Assembly (NCBI GenBank): GCA_021797525.1
Contig: JAJZZQ010000061.1
Location: forward strand, 1 to 34,065
DNA from: Thermoplasmata archaeon
GTDB lineage: Archaea > Thermoplasmatota > Thermoplasmata > Thermoplasmatales > Thermoplasmataceae
Direction: 5' to 3'
Length of the DNA: 34,065 bases
Shown here: piece by piece, positions 1 to 8,113 of the stretch
Layout of the letters: each line of letters begins with the position of its first letter
How positions within the stretch are numbered: position 1 is the first letter of the stretch
The notes under the pieces: generated by a model
Seen by the model: the letters and a program-made list of their open reading frames with translations, nothing else
Told to the model about the DNA's origin: nothing
Database searches by the model: none
Program-made: the position numbers and the translations under genes

Positions 1-264
1 CCTGAACTTTGCCCCATCCTTGAAGTAGCCGAATGGTTTTTTATTCTTCTTGAGCTCTACTACATTGAGTTCCATTGAGGTCTGGTCATACTGAGCCTCT
101 TCCTGGTTCTGCTTTGTTTCACTTACTATAGTATCCCATATTTCAGGAAACGCTTTTTCAAGATCCTTCCACTCGAAGGCTGAGTCAAAAATAATATGCC
201 CGCTCCAGTTTTTCAATGTAACAACATTGTTTGAGTTTATAAAAATGTTCTTTATTTTGTGCAA
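1..264 (-). CDS. Partial hypothetical protein, cut by the left edge
   Basis: The minus strand is open without a stop from an in-frame TAA just upstream of 264 to the window edge, giving about 88 codons. The composition is protein-like, rich in aromatic and charged residues, with an acidic/Gln stretch followed by KKNKKPFGYF. I do not recognise the family. The first possible start after the stop is a TTG at 264. It is preceded by a purine-rich AAAAAAGGGA but by no clear GGTGA site, so the true start is uncertain and the gene could be a truncated piece. It is divergent from the tRNA-Gln that follows. Confidence 0.45.
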   Translation of the reverse strand, partial: MHKIKNIFINSNNVVTLKNWSGHIIFDSAFEWKDLEKAFPEIWDTIVSETKQNQEEAQYDQTSMELNVVELKKNKKPFGYFKDGAKFR

Positions 265-386
265 ATCCCTTTTTTGTTGTTATTCCTAATAACGTCTCAG
301 GGATTTGAATTCAGTGAGTGACCTACGGATTCATGGTCTGCAAACGAGAGAAAAACATTAAAAGATCAGTAATCATAACCCTAGGA

Positions 387-458
387 AGCCCCGTGGTGTA
401 GTGGCCAAGCATTACGGGCTCTGGACCCGTCGACGGCAGTTCGAATCTGCCCGGGGCT
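387..458 (+). tRNA. tRNA-Gln (anticodon CTG)
   Basis: A full cloverleaf can be drawn. The 7-bp acceptor stem is AGCCCCG with CGGGGCT, the anticodon stem is ACGGG with CCCGT, and the loop CTCTGGA places CTG at positions 34-36. The T arm is GGCAG-TTCGAAT-CTGCC. No intron is seen and CCA is not encoded. It decodes CAG. A T-rich run follows immediately and an A/T box lies about 25 bases upstream. Confidence 0.95.
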
Positions 459-470
459 ATTTTTTTTATA
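459..470 (+). terminator. Oligo-T terminator after tRNA-Gln
   Basis: An uninterrupted run of T residues begins one base after the tRNA acceptor stem. Oligo-T tracts are the usual archaeal intrinsic termination signal. Confidence 0.6.
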
Positions 471-496
471 TTCCAAAAAGAAAATCATAATAGAAA

Positions 497-997
497 ATGA
501 TGGGATACCATAACATGGCTGAGGGCGACGTTGAGGAAAATTATGAGATGGCAATTTGCGAATACACTGGAGAATCTCTCAGAAGAGACCATCCCATATT
601 CTCATATCAATCGGAGATTAAAATGGCTCAAGCCTCATTAGGCCTGGCTATTTCAGAGGGGGTAAGGCTCCAGGCAAGCAGAGAAATTCTAGATATGCTC
701 GATACTCTATACCAGATTCTGGCAGACCCGGAATCCAAACTCCCGGATCCGCAGAGGAAAATGCTTAACCATGCTGATGACGTATGGCTTGATATGAAAG
801 ATAAAATGTCAAAGGGAGACAGAAGAGCGGCGTTTCTACTGGATTCACACGCTCATATGGAACTTGCTCTTTCCTACCTTGTTAGGAGCAAGGAAGATGC
901 TCAGTTCAGGGAACTTATACCTGATTATTTGATAAAATATCTTGGAAAATTGAGCACCTTCACATACAGAGAAGCCATAGGGCACGTCATGCTTTAG
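497..997 (+). CDS. Hypothetical helical protein
   Basis: This is a 166-residue protein predicted by eye to be mostly alpha-helical and soluble. It has no signal peptide, no membrane segment, no cysteine cluster and no motif that I recognise. Its middle (about residues 55-110) has heptad-like spacing of Leu/Ile/Met with charged residues, as in a four-helix bundle. Three Met codons lie close together at the start (497, 500 and 515). The one at 515, beginning MAEGDVEEN, is a credible alternative start. The gene lies alone between tRNA-Gln and a convergent SDR gene, overlapping the latter by 11 bases at the 3' ends. Confidence 0.7.
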   Translation: MMGYHNMAEGDVEENYEMAICEYTGESLRRDHPIFSYQSEIKMAQASLGLAISEGVRLQASREILDMLDTLYQILADPESKLPDPQRKMLNHADDVWLDMKDKMSKGDRRAAFLLDSHAHMELALSYLVRSKEDAQFRELIPDYLIKYLGKLSTFTYREAIGHVML

Positions 998-1829
998 ATA
1001 TTTCAGATTTAAGATAATCCCTGTAAGACTTTGGCTCCTTTACAAATCTGTCCAGGTAAGTGTTTTCTCTGTAATAGTCAAGAAGATACTTTTCAACTTC
1101 ATCAGGTGTAAAAACTGATAACGACTTAAGATTCTCAACTGCTTTTTTCCAGCCAAACTTCCCCTCTATAACCTTTCTCTTTTTTTTGCTCTGGAGTTCC
1201 AGGGACAGGTTGATAATTCCAGCCAGTGATATTTTGTCTCTTGATGAGATGTCTACGGCACCCCTGAGATCCTTCGCAGCCTCTATGACCTTCACAACAT
1301 CTTCAATGTGTACTGGAGAAAGTGAACCTCCAGACGGAAGCTTTCCTAAAGAATGATCCTGGGTAATCTTGCGTATTTTTGATGTGAACATGTCTCCATT
1401 TCCAAAAATTACAGATGGCCTTACATTAAGATGGTTCTTCACAAGGGCTGCGTTATCCTCACCAGTTCTCTTTGTCCTGAGGAAATCTGTCGTTCCGTAA
1501 TGGACGTTGATTGAAGAAAGATATACTAGCCTCTGGTTTGTGTCGTTCTTATTCAGTGCAGCTGCTATATTCTTAATACCATTGACATTCACTGCAAAGG
1601 CCTGATCACCAGGGGATTCAACGCCAGCAGCGTCAATAACGGTGTCAAAATTCTTGACTGCCTCTGTAACCTGTTCTGGGACAGTTATGTCTCCCTTAAT
1701 CCACTGGAATCCAGCATCCTTCAATTCCATGTTTTCGTTCCTTGAGAAATATTTTACTTCGTCAGCGCCGATCAATTTTACTATGTTGCGACCAACATAG
1801 CCTGATCCACCTATGACCAAAACCTTCAT
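987..1829 (-). CDS. Atypical extended-SDR NAD(P)-binding protein (NDUFA9-like)
   Basis: This 280-residue protein has a Rossmann fold. The dinucleotide motif GGSGYVG at residues 7-13 follows the first beta strand, and a GDI turn lies near residue 46. The rest resembles NAD-dependent epimerase/NmrA and NDUFA9-like proteins, with LSSINVHYG at about 104-112 and RPSVIFGNGD after it. The usual catalytic YxxxK appears as F116-L-R-T-K120, so the tyrosine is replaced. This suggests a binding or regulatory role, or unusual chemistry, rather than a classic dehydrogenase or epimerase. The substrate is unknown. A TATA-like AATATATATT about 25 bases before the ATG suggests a leaderless mRNA. The gene is divergent from the eIF2B-family gene. 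Confidence 0.8.
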   Translation of the reverse strand: MKVLVIGGSGYVGRNIVKLIGADEVKYFSRNENMELKDAGFQWIKGDITVPEQVTEAVKNFDTVIDAAGVESPGDQAFAVNVNGIKNIAAALNKNDTNQRLVYLSSINVHYGTTDFLRTKRTGEDNAALVKNHLNVRPSVIFGNGDMFTSKIRKITQDHSLGKLPSGGSLSPVHIEDVVKVIEAAKDLRGAVDISSRDKISLAGIINLSLELQSKKKRKVIEGKFGWKKAVENLKSLSVFTPDEVEKYLLDYYRENTYLDRFVKEPKSYRDYLKSEISKA

Positions 1830-1852
1830 GATACAGATAGGGGAGCACTGGT

Positions 1853-1868
1853 TTCCTAATATATATTT
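1853..1868 (-). promoter_or_regulatory. TATA-like box of the SDR gene
   Basis: On the minus strand an A/T-rich AATATATATTAGG-like element lies about 25-35 bases before the ATG at 1829. This spacing would place transcription initiation at or next to the start codon. Confidence 0.45.
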
Positions 1869-1984
1869 TCCAGCTTAGGTTGTTTTACTTTTAGCACCAG
1901 GAATAAAAAATGGAACCTATAAGGCAACATTTGTTCAGCTTTTTGAGAAATAGATTTACAAGAATAATGGCATAATACCAGAGT

Positions 1985-2809
1985 ATGATAGGTGAATCAT
2001 ACAACGAAATACTCCAGACGATGATCCATAACTATACTGATGGTTCTTCCTGGTATTTTAGGAGGGCTATAGACCTTATTGAAGCATCGAATGAAATTCC
2101 AGTTGAAAAAGTATCGGAGGATCTCCTTTCATTAAGGCCTGGAATCGGTAGCCTGAATAATATTTCTATTGCCCTTAAAAAAGGCTCTGATCTTGGAATG
2201 AATAGGGCCCAGATAGGTGAATCTCTCCGTTCGTATCTGAAATATTCATTCTCCGCACTATATGAAAGTTTCAGCAAGCTTGAATCTGGCGGTACAATTC
2301 TTACAATAAGCAGAAGCAGTGAGGTACTCAACCTGGTAAATGTGATTAAGCCAGGTAAGGTTTATCTCATGGAATCCCGGCCTGGTAACGAATCCGAAAA
2401 GTTCGAGGCTGATCTGGGAAAACTGACGGATGTCGAAGTGATAGAGGATGCTGCAATCGGGCAGTTTATTGCCCGGTCAGATTCAATCATAACAGGTTCT
2501 GATGGCTTTTATTCAGATGGATTCTTTACGAACAAAACAGGTACGCTTCCGCTTCTCCTTACAGCGGAATATATGAAAAAACCTGTATATGTCATTTCAT
2601 CAAGTTACAAATTCTCCAATCTGCAATCAAAAGATCAACACCTGTTCAGAACAATAGTGCCCGGGACATCCAGAGATGTTAATCTATTTGAAATGGTGCC
2701 TGTTGAGAAGATTGGAACACTTGTAACGGATACAGGCATAATCGGGCATCCATCTAAGGATACCGTGATGACCATAAATAGAAGGTTCATTGAAAAATGT
2801 CTGGGATAA
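1985..2809 (+). CDS. eIF2B alpha/beta/delta-family (IF-2B) protein, divergent
   Basis: This 274-residue protein belongs to the IF-2B superfamily, which includes eIF2B regulatory subunits, ribose-1,5-bisphosphate isomerase and methylthioribose-1-phosphate isomerase. An N-terminal helical region (1-95) precedes a Rossmann-like core with TISRSS at 107-112, MESRPG at 129-134, GSDGF at 171-175 with the conserved Asp173, and FTNKTGT at 181-187. A YKF signature ends near 210. The Cys used by the sugar-phosphate isomerases in the first core loop (THC-type motif) is Ser109 here. Isomerase activity is therefore doubtful and a binding or regulatory role is more likely. It is transcribed alone, divergently from the SDR gene. 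Confidence 0.85.
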   Translation: MIGESYNEILQTMIHNYTDGSSWYFRRAIDLIEASNEIPVEKVSEDLLSLRPGIGSLNNISIALKKGSDLGMNRAQIGESLRSYLKYSFSALYESFSKLESGGTILTISRSSEVLNLVNVIKPGKVYLMESRPGNESEKFEADLGKLTDVEVIEDAAIGQFIARSDSIITGSDGFYSDGFFTNKTGTLPLLLTAEYMKKPVYVISSSYKFSNLQSKDQHLFRTIVPGTSRDVNLFEMVPVEKIGTLVTDTGIIGHPSKDTVMTINRRFIEKCLG

Positions 2810-2872
2810 ACTGTTATCAGGCCATATGCGCAATATTAATTATGAAATCTATAATCTGAAACCTGATCTCGA

Positions 2873-4135
2873 ATGTCCGGGAAGTCGTCAGATGTCTATA
2901 TGATCTCTGGAGGGGTAACGAAGTTCAGAAAGGCCGATCCTTCAAGAGATTTTAGAATGAGGGTAAAAGAGGCCTTTGATTATGCATTAAATGATGTCAA
3001 TCTATCTGTTTCTGATATAGATGGTTCTGTTTCATGTTATTTTTCCGATCACTTCATGCGGCAGGTGATGGCTGGTGCAATGGTACAGGATTATCTCGGC
3101 CTGAATCCAAAGCCCAGCAAACGTCTTGAAGGTGGCGGTGCAACTGGAGGCCTTGCGATTCAATCAGGATATGAAGAAATAGCATCAGGAAGGATGAGTG
3201 TTTGTGCCGTTATGGGCTTCGAAACAATGTCACAGGTAAATACATGGAAAGGAAACGAGTTCATAGCCCTGGCAAGTGATACCGACTTTGACTATCCGGT
3301 GGGCGGATTCTACACCGGATACTACGCAATGATGGCACGAAGGCACATGTATGAATTTGGAACAACTGTTGAACAGTTCGCAATGGTATCCGTGAAGAAC
3401 CACGGAAACGCTATGCATAACCGCTTTGCCCAGAGCCCTATGGAATTGACAGTGGAAGATGTTAGAAGGTCTCCCATGGTCTCAACCCCTCTTACAAGGC
3501 TGGATATCTGCAACATGTCAGATGGGGCAGCAGTTGCAATCCTGGCATCAGAGGAAAGGGCATTTGAGATATGCGATCACCCTGTACGGATAAGTGGGAT
3601 AGGGGGTGGAACAGACACTATGAGGCTTTCCGACAGACCCTTTGGGGATGTCCCACTCCTTCCCAATGAAAAGAAATCTGACTATTCAGGCCTTCGTTAT
3701 CCCGGATTGCACTCATTCAGGGCAGGGAGGATGGCAGCCATAGAAGCTTATTCTGCGGCCGGAATAACAGATCCCCCGGATGAAATCGATGTAGTGGAGG
3801 CATACGACTCATATTCGTCAGCTGAACTCCAGGCGTATGAGGACCTCGGTTTATGCAAATACGGAGAGGGGGGCAGTTTCATAGAAGAGGGAAAGCCCCT
3901 CCTTGGCGGAAAGATTCCTGTCAATCCTTCAGGGGGTCTAATAGGCGCAGGCCATGCGATTGGGGCAACAGGTGTTATGCAGTCAGTATTTCTGTTCTGG
4001 CAGCTACAGCATTCTATAAAAAAGCATTTTGGCAGCGAAAAAGCGCAGGTTAGCAATGCCAGAAAGGGTATAGTCCATACACATGCAGGAACAGGGACAT
4101 ATGAAGCAGTGACTGCAATGGAGGCGGTCAGATGA
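2873..4135 (+). CDS. Thiolase-superfamily protein lacking the nucleophilic cysteine
   Basis: This 420-residue protein has the archaeal/SCP2-type thiolase fold. The catalytic-loop region, usually E-x-x-C-x-S/T-G-G, reads EGGGATGG at residues 86-93, so Gly89 sits where the acyl-accepting Cys normally lies. The His motif is kept as GHAIGATG with His361, in NPSGGLIGAGHAIGATG at 351-367. VEAYDSYSSAEL lies at 308-319. The C-terminal Cys-Gly motif reads HTHAGTGT at 402-409, so the second Cys is also missing. The stop overlaps the DUF35 start as ATGA, implying a complex. Archaeal thiolases pair with DUF35 proteins, and the steroid side-chain aldolase Ltp2 also needs a DUF35 partner and has a remodelled thiolase active site. 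An aldolase-like or other acyl-CoA C-C reaction is possible; simple thiolysis is unlikely. Confidence 0.85.
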   Translation: MSGKSSDVYMISGGVTKFRKADPSRDFRMRVKEAFDYALNDVNLSVSDIDGSVSCYFSDHFMRQVMAGAMVQDYLGLNPKPSKRLEGGGATGGLAIQSGYEEIASGRMSVCAVMGFETMSQVNTWKGNEFIALASDTDFDYPVGGFYTGYYAMMARRHMYEFGTTVEQFAMVSVKNHGNAMHNRFAQSPMELTVEDVRRSPMVSTPLTRLDICNMSDGAAVAILASEERAFEICDHPVRISGIGGGTDTMRLSDRPFGDVPLLPNEKKSDYSGLRYPGLHSFRAGRMAAIEAYSAAGITDPPDEIDVVEAYDSYSSAELQAYEDLGLCKYGEGGSFIEEGKPLLGGKIPVNPSGGLIGAGHAIGATGVMQSVFLFWQLQHSIKKHFGSEKAQVSNARKGIVHTHAGTGTYEAVTAMEAVR

Positions 4136-4623
4136 CCATAAATACAAAAGCAAGGATAGAGGAAACAGAAGGTTCAAGAGTAGTAACAAACGTAGACCCA
4201 CTCATAGTAAAGGACCATTATGAGATAGACTATCTGCATAGCTACGGGCAGGACAGTGAATTTTTCAGGCAGATTGGAAAAGGGAAGCTCATGGGCAGTA
4301 AGTGCAGCAAATGTGGGTATGTATACGCAACCCCAAGAGGGCATTGCATGTTCTGTGGGTCAGAAACTCAGTGGCATCAGCTGCCTCTCGAGGGAAAGAT
4401 TCACACCTATACCACCTGTTACTCGGGCAGTGAAAGTTTCCTTGATGAGGTTCCTTACCATCTTGTAATGGTTGAATTCGAGGGTGTGAATTCCCTTTTC
4501 ATGGGAAGGCTTATAGGGGCAGACGAGGAAGATATAGAAATAGGTATGAAGGTTAAGGTGAGATTCAGAAGAAATCTGCAATTCTCCGCGACCGATGTAT
4601 ACTTTGTACCGGATCCCTCCTGA
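4132..4623 (+). CDS. DUF35 acyl-CoA-binding zinc-ribbon/OB-fold protein
   Basis: This 163-residue DUF35-family protein has a rubredoxin-like zinc ribbon with Cys58, Cys61, Cys72 and Cys75 (CSKCGY and CMFCG). An OB-fold follows (about 85-158) with the usual GKIHTYTTCY beginning and a VKVRFRRN end strand. DUF35 proteins bind or channel CoA thioesters for a thiolase-fold partner. The ATGA overlap with the preceding thiolase-like gene indicates coupled translation and probably a heteromeric complex. The first 35 residues are a variable, charged extension. Confidence 0.9.
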   Translation: MTINTKARIEETEGSRVVTNVDPLIVKDHYEIDYLHSYGQDSEFFRQIGKGKLMGSKCSKCGYVYATPRGHCMFCGSETQWHQLPLEGKIHTYTTCYSGSESFLDEVPYHLVMVEFEGVNSLFMGRLIGADEEDIEIGMKVKVRFRRNLQFSATDVYFVPDPS

Positions 4624-4640
4624 CAAAAGTTCTTTACCGC

Positions 4641-6227
4641 ATGGAATATGGGTTCATTATGTCCGAATTCTCAAATTCAGATGGCGATGTATTTCTCGTC
4701 AAGCTTGAAAGAATGATAGACAGGGGGGCACTTCTCTCCAGATACAGCAGGACTTCAAATCTCGACATAAGGGATGTTTATCATAAGGAATTTGAAAGGG
4801 ACTCAAAGCGGGGTGAGGATTTCTATCGCCGCGTTTTCCTGGAGTATGGGGATGAATCTGTGGCAGAACTTGTCACTGCACAGGTTTCAATTCAGAATGT
4901 TTCAAACATCCTTACTAAACTGATAGAGGAACAGAGAATTGGACTTTCCTATCTGGAAAAGTCTTCCCGCTATGTATCTTACAACAAAAAATCCGGAGGA
5001 TCATACCTTTTCTGCCCCCCCGAGTCTGTGGGCATTCCGATGGAATTAGAGGAGGACTACAGAAAATTGTGCAATGATCTTTTTGAGTTTTATGACAGAT
5101 GCCTCCTGCCTGCCCAGGAATTCTTCATGAAGTCATGGCCCAAGGAAAATCTTCTGTTCCCTGATGCATATGGTTCAGAAGTCCCTTTTTCAGAACTTAA
5201 GGGGGGGGCTTTAGAAACCGCAGATAAATCTTACAAATCCGCCATTCGCGCCAGGGCTCTTGATGATCTGAGGGCTCTGCTGCCTGCATCAACCAGAACC
5301 AATCTGGGAATAAGCGGCAACGGAAGATCATTCATATATCTGATACAGAGGCTTAAATCGATGGAAACCCCTGAGGCCCAGAGAATAGCAAACTCTCTAT
5401 TTAGAGAGCTGAGCGAGGAATTTCCAGAGCTAATGAATGCTGCAGTAAACCGTTATGGTGAGAAACAGATTCAATATATGAAATCAGAGGCAGAAGCAAT
5501 AAATCCTCTGGGACTGGCTCAAAATCCTCCAACATGCAGGTTCATAGATTGGGACCAAGAACCTTCTGCAGCTTACAGGATTGCAGCAATACTGAGATTT
5601 CAGGAGACTGGCCAGGATCTTTCATCGATTATGGATAAATTGAACCAGAAAGGATATGATGAGGTAATATCGATATTGAATCATTATTCAGAGAAACGCA
5701 AAGGAAGAAGGGATAAAGTACCCAGGGCATTCGAATCCTGCCAGTACTTTCTTCAGGTGGCGGTTAATTTTGGCGCTTTCAGGGATGTGCAGAGGCACAG
5801 GTTTCTTTCTATTACAAGGCCACCCCTTACTCCATATAATGGCTATACAGTTCCACCATTCTTTAAATCAGATGAAGAAACTCTCGAGAAATTCAAAAGC
5901 CTGATGGAGCAATCGAAAGCTCTATACGGCAGAATCAGAGAAAAAGCTGGCCATTTTGTGGCACAGTATGTTATTCCCTTTGCATTTGTCTATCCTGTTT
6001 CAATAGTTGCAAATGCCAGGGAACTTATACACTTCTGCGAACTCAGATCAACACCACAGTCTCATTACGATCTAAGGGAACTGTCAAGAACTATTTATGA
6101 GGGGGTAAGGGAAAGAACTCCAGTTGTTTCCGGTGCCTTCAGGTTTGTGGACACAGGCGAATATGCACTTGGACGTTTGAGATCGGAACAGAAGAAGGAG
6201 CTCAAACTAAGGAACCTGGAAAGATGA
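4641..6227 (+). CDS. Tandem ThyX-like protein (two flavin thymidylate synthase-related halves)
   Basis: This 528-residue protein is about twice the length of ThyX and shows two related halves. In the first half the signature arginine region is EQR at 97-99, followed by SSRYVSY at 108-114, and a late RSFIYLIQRL segment lies near 229. In the second half a true RHR is present at 385-387 (QRHRFLSITRP), and a conserved FAD/dUMP-type segment NARELIHFCELRS lies at 458-470. Canonical ThyX carries RHRx7S in each chain. Here the functional residues appear split and altered between the halves, so dTMP synthesis is possible but not shown. A second Met at 4659 (MSEFSNSD) is an alternative start. The gene follows DUF35 by 17 bases, so it may be cotranscribed. 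Confidence 0.8.
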   Translation: MEYGFIMSEFSNSDGDVFLVKLERMIDRGALLSRYSRTSNLDIRDVYHKEFERDSKRGEDFYRRVFLEYGDESVAELVTAQVSIQNVSNILTKLIEEQRIGLSYLEKSSRYVSYNKKSGGSYLFCPPESVGIPMELEEDYRKLCNDLFEFYDRCLLPAQEFFMKSWPKENLLFPDAYGSEVPFSELKGGALETADKSYKSAIRARALDDLRALLPASTRTNLGISGNGRSFIYLIQRLKSMETPEAQRIANSLFRELSEEFPELMNAAVNRYGEKQIQYMKSEAEAINPLGLAQNPPTCRFIDWDQEPSAAYRIAAILRFQETGQDLSSIMDKLNQKGYDEVISILNHYSEKRKGRRDKVPRAFESCQYFLQVAVNFGAFRDVQRHRFLSITRPPLTPYNGYTVPPFFKSDEETLEKFKSLMEQSKALYGRIREKAGHFVAQYVIPFAFVYPVSIVANARELIHFCELRSTPQSHYDLRELSRTIYEGVRERTPVVSGAFRFVDTGEYALGRLRSEQKKELKLRNLER

Positions 6228-6280
6228 TACCTCTTCGCAGAGGCTTATTTTAACCACACTTGATAAAATACCGTTTCATA

Positions 6281-6323
6281 AAGTTTATATTGAAGAACAT
6301 ATTTATCTGTCAACCTGAGGTGA
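6281..6323 (+). promoter_or_regulatory. Thermosome promoter and Shine-Dalgarno
   Basis: A TATA-like GTTTATATTG at 6283-6292 lies about 40 bases before the thermosome ATG. A clear GAGGTGA ribosome-binding site lies at 6317-6323. The mRNA is therefore expected to have a short leader. Confidence 0.5.
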
Positions 6324-6332
6324 ATTTAAGGT

Positions 6333-7967
6333 ATGTTATCAGGACAGATGCCAATATTCGTGCTTAAAGAAGGAACACAGAGAGAACAGGGAAAGAATGC
6401 GCAGAAGAACAATATAGAAGCTGCCAAGACCATCGCAGACGCTATCAGGACTACTCTTGGTCCAAAGGGAATGGACAAGATGCTGGTAGACTCAATCGGG
6501 GACATTATTGTCTCTAACGATGGAGCGACAATACTGAAGGAAATGGATGTGGACCATCCAACTGCCAAGATGATCGTTGAGGTGGCCAAATCACAGGATT
6601 CAGCTGTTGGGGATGGCACAACGTCTGCAGTTATACTTGCAGGTGAGCTCCTGAAGCAGGCTGAGACGCTGCTTGACCAGGGAGTTCATTCAACTGTAAT
6701 CACAAACGGTTTCAGAATGGCAGTAAATGAAGCAAAGAAGCATCTTGATCAGATTGCACTCGAGGCAAAGGACGACAAGACTCTCAAGAGAATCTCCATG
6801 ACTGCTCTTTCCGGAAAGAACACCAGCCTTTCAAGCGACTTCCTGTCTGACCTTGTAGTAAAGGCTGTTAATGCAGTTGCAGAAGAGAGAAATGGAAAGG
6901 TCATAGTGGATACTGCAAACATAAAGGTTGACAAGAAGAACGGTGGTTCTGTCACAGATACCCAGTTCATAAATGGCCTTGTGATCGACAAGGAGAAAGT
7001 CCATCCCAGAATGCCGTCACCAGTCAAGGATGCAAAGATTGCCCTCATAGACTCTGCCCTCGAGATAAAGAAGACAGAAATTGAGGCTAAAGTTCAGATA
7101 ACAGATCCTTCAAAGATACAGGACTTCCTTGCACAGGAATCTGACACTTTCAAAAACATGGTGGAGAAGGTAAAGAAGAGCGGCGCAAACGTTGTCCTGT
7201 GCCAGAAAGGAATTGATGATATTGCACAGCACTACCTTGCTAAAGAGGGCATATACGCAGTCAGAAGGGTAAAGAAAAGCGACATGGAGAAACTTGCTAA
7301 GGCAACTGGAGCCAAAATTGTCACAAACCTCGATGACCTGACATCTGCAGCTCTTGGAAAGGCAGAGAAGGTTGAGGAAAAGAAAATCAGCGATGACAGG
7401 ATGACATTTATAACGGGATGCGCAAACCCCAAGGCTGTTAGTATACTCATAAGGGGCGGAACAGACCATGTTGTTTCAGAAATCGAGAGATCACTGAATG
7501 ATGCAATCAGGGTGGTAGCTCTAACAAAGGAAGATGGGAAATACCTCCCGGGAGGAGGAGCAATTGAAGCAGAACTGGCCATGAAGGTCCGCAACTATGC
7601 GAACTCAGTGGGAGGAAGAGAGCAGCTTGCAATAGAAGCTTTCGCCAAGGCCCTTGAGATTATACCCAGAACTCTTGCAGAAAATGCTGGAATGGATCCA
7701 ATAAACACTCTGATACAGCTCAAGGCTGACCATGAGAAGGGTAAGGTCACCTACGGAATAGATTTCTCAGAGAACAAGGTCGGAGATATGGCAAAGGCAG
7801 GCGTCTTTGATCCCCTCAGAGTGAAAAAACACGCACTTGAAAGCGCTGCTGAAGTATCAACAATGATACTGAGAATCGATGATGTGATAGCAAGCAAGAA
7901 ATCAGGCCCAAGTCCCGGAGAAGGTGGCATGGGCGGTGGAATGCCAGGCGGAATGCCTCAGTACTGA
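6333..7967 (+). CDS. thsA: Thermosome subunit (group II chaperonin)
   Basis: This 544-residue CCT/TCP-1-type chaperonin subunit builds a cytosolic double-ring complex that refolds proteins using ATP. The N-terminal equatorial domain shows [12 protein letters not shown] at 40-51, NDGATIL at 62-68 and the nucleotide motif GDGTTS at 93-98. The apical domain occupies the middle. The second equatorial part contains the family segment [14 protein letters not shown]. The tail is Gly/Met-rich ([14 protein letters not shown]), as usual for thermosomes. It resembles the Thermoplasma alpha subunit most, so the symbol is by analogy. It has its own promoter and stands alone. No second subunit gene is in the window. 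Confidence 0.97.
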   Translation: MLSGQMPIFVLKEGTQREQGKNAQKNNIEAAKTIADAIRTTLGPKGMDKMLVDSIGDIIVSNDGATILKEMDVDHPTAKMIVEVAKSQDSAVGDGTTSAVILAGELLKQAETLLDQGVHSTVITNGFRMAVNEAKKHLDQIALEAKDDKTLKRISMTALSGKNTSLSSDFLSDLVVKAVNAVAEERNGKVIVDTANIKVDKKNGGSVTDTQFINGLVIDKEKVHPRMPSPVKDAKIALIDSALEIKKTEIEAKVQITDPSKIQDFLAQESDTFKNMVEKVKKSGANVVLCQKGIDDIAQHYLAKEGIYAVRRVKKSDMEKLAKATGAKIVTNLDDLTSAALGKAEKVEEKKISDDRMTFITGCANPKAVSILIRGGTDHVVSEIERSLNDAIRVVALTKEDGKYLPGGGAIEAELAMKVRNYANSVGGREQLAIEAFAKALEIIPRTLAENAGMDPINTLIQLKADHEKGKVTYGIDFSENKVGDMAKAGVFDPLRVKKHALESAAEVSTMILRIDDVIASKKSGPSPGEGGMGGGMPGGMPQY

Positions 7968-8051
7968 TTTCTTATCACTATTTTTTCATTTACAATATTT
8001 CGGGAATTCTCATCTTTCTTTTTCTTTCAATGCATTATAGTCCTGCATAGC

Positions 8052-8084
8052 CATTTAATAAAGCCGTTGGCGCACATTTAATAA
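8052..8084 (+). promoter_or_regulatory. Tandem identical TATA-like boxes before sucC
   Basis: The decamer CATTTAATAA occurs twice, at 8052-8061 and 8075-8084, 23 bases start to start. Both are at suitable distances for archaeal TATA boxes of sucC. The upstream copy would give a leader carrying the AGGTGA ribosome-binding site at 8104-8109. The downstream copy would start transcription close to the TTG at 8114. Confidence 0.5.
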
Positions 8085-8113
8085 TTTTATTGGAATCACC
8101 GTTAGGTGACATC

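Noticed and set aside
3748..4056. Minus-strand 102-codon frame
   Set aside because: It is a shadow of the thiolase-like gene and shows no independent start signal.
7110..7594. Two overlapping minus-strand frames of about 120 codons
   Set aside because: They lie inside the thermosome gene and have typical antisense composition.
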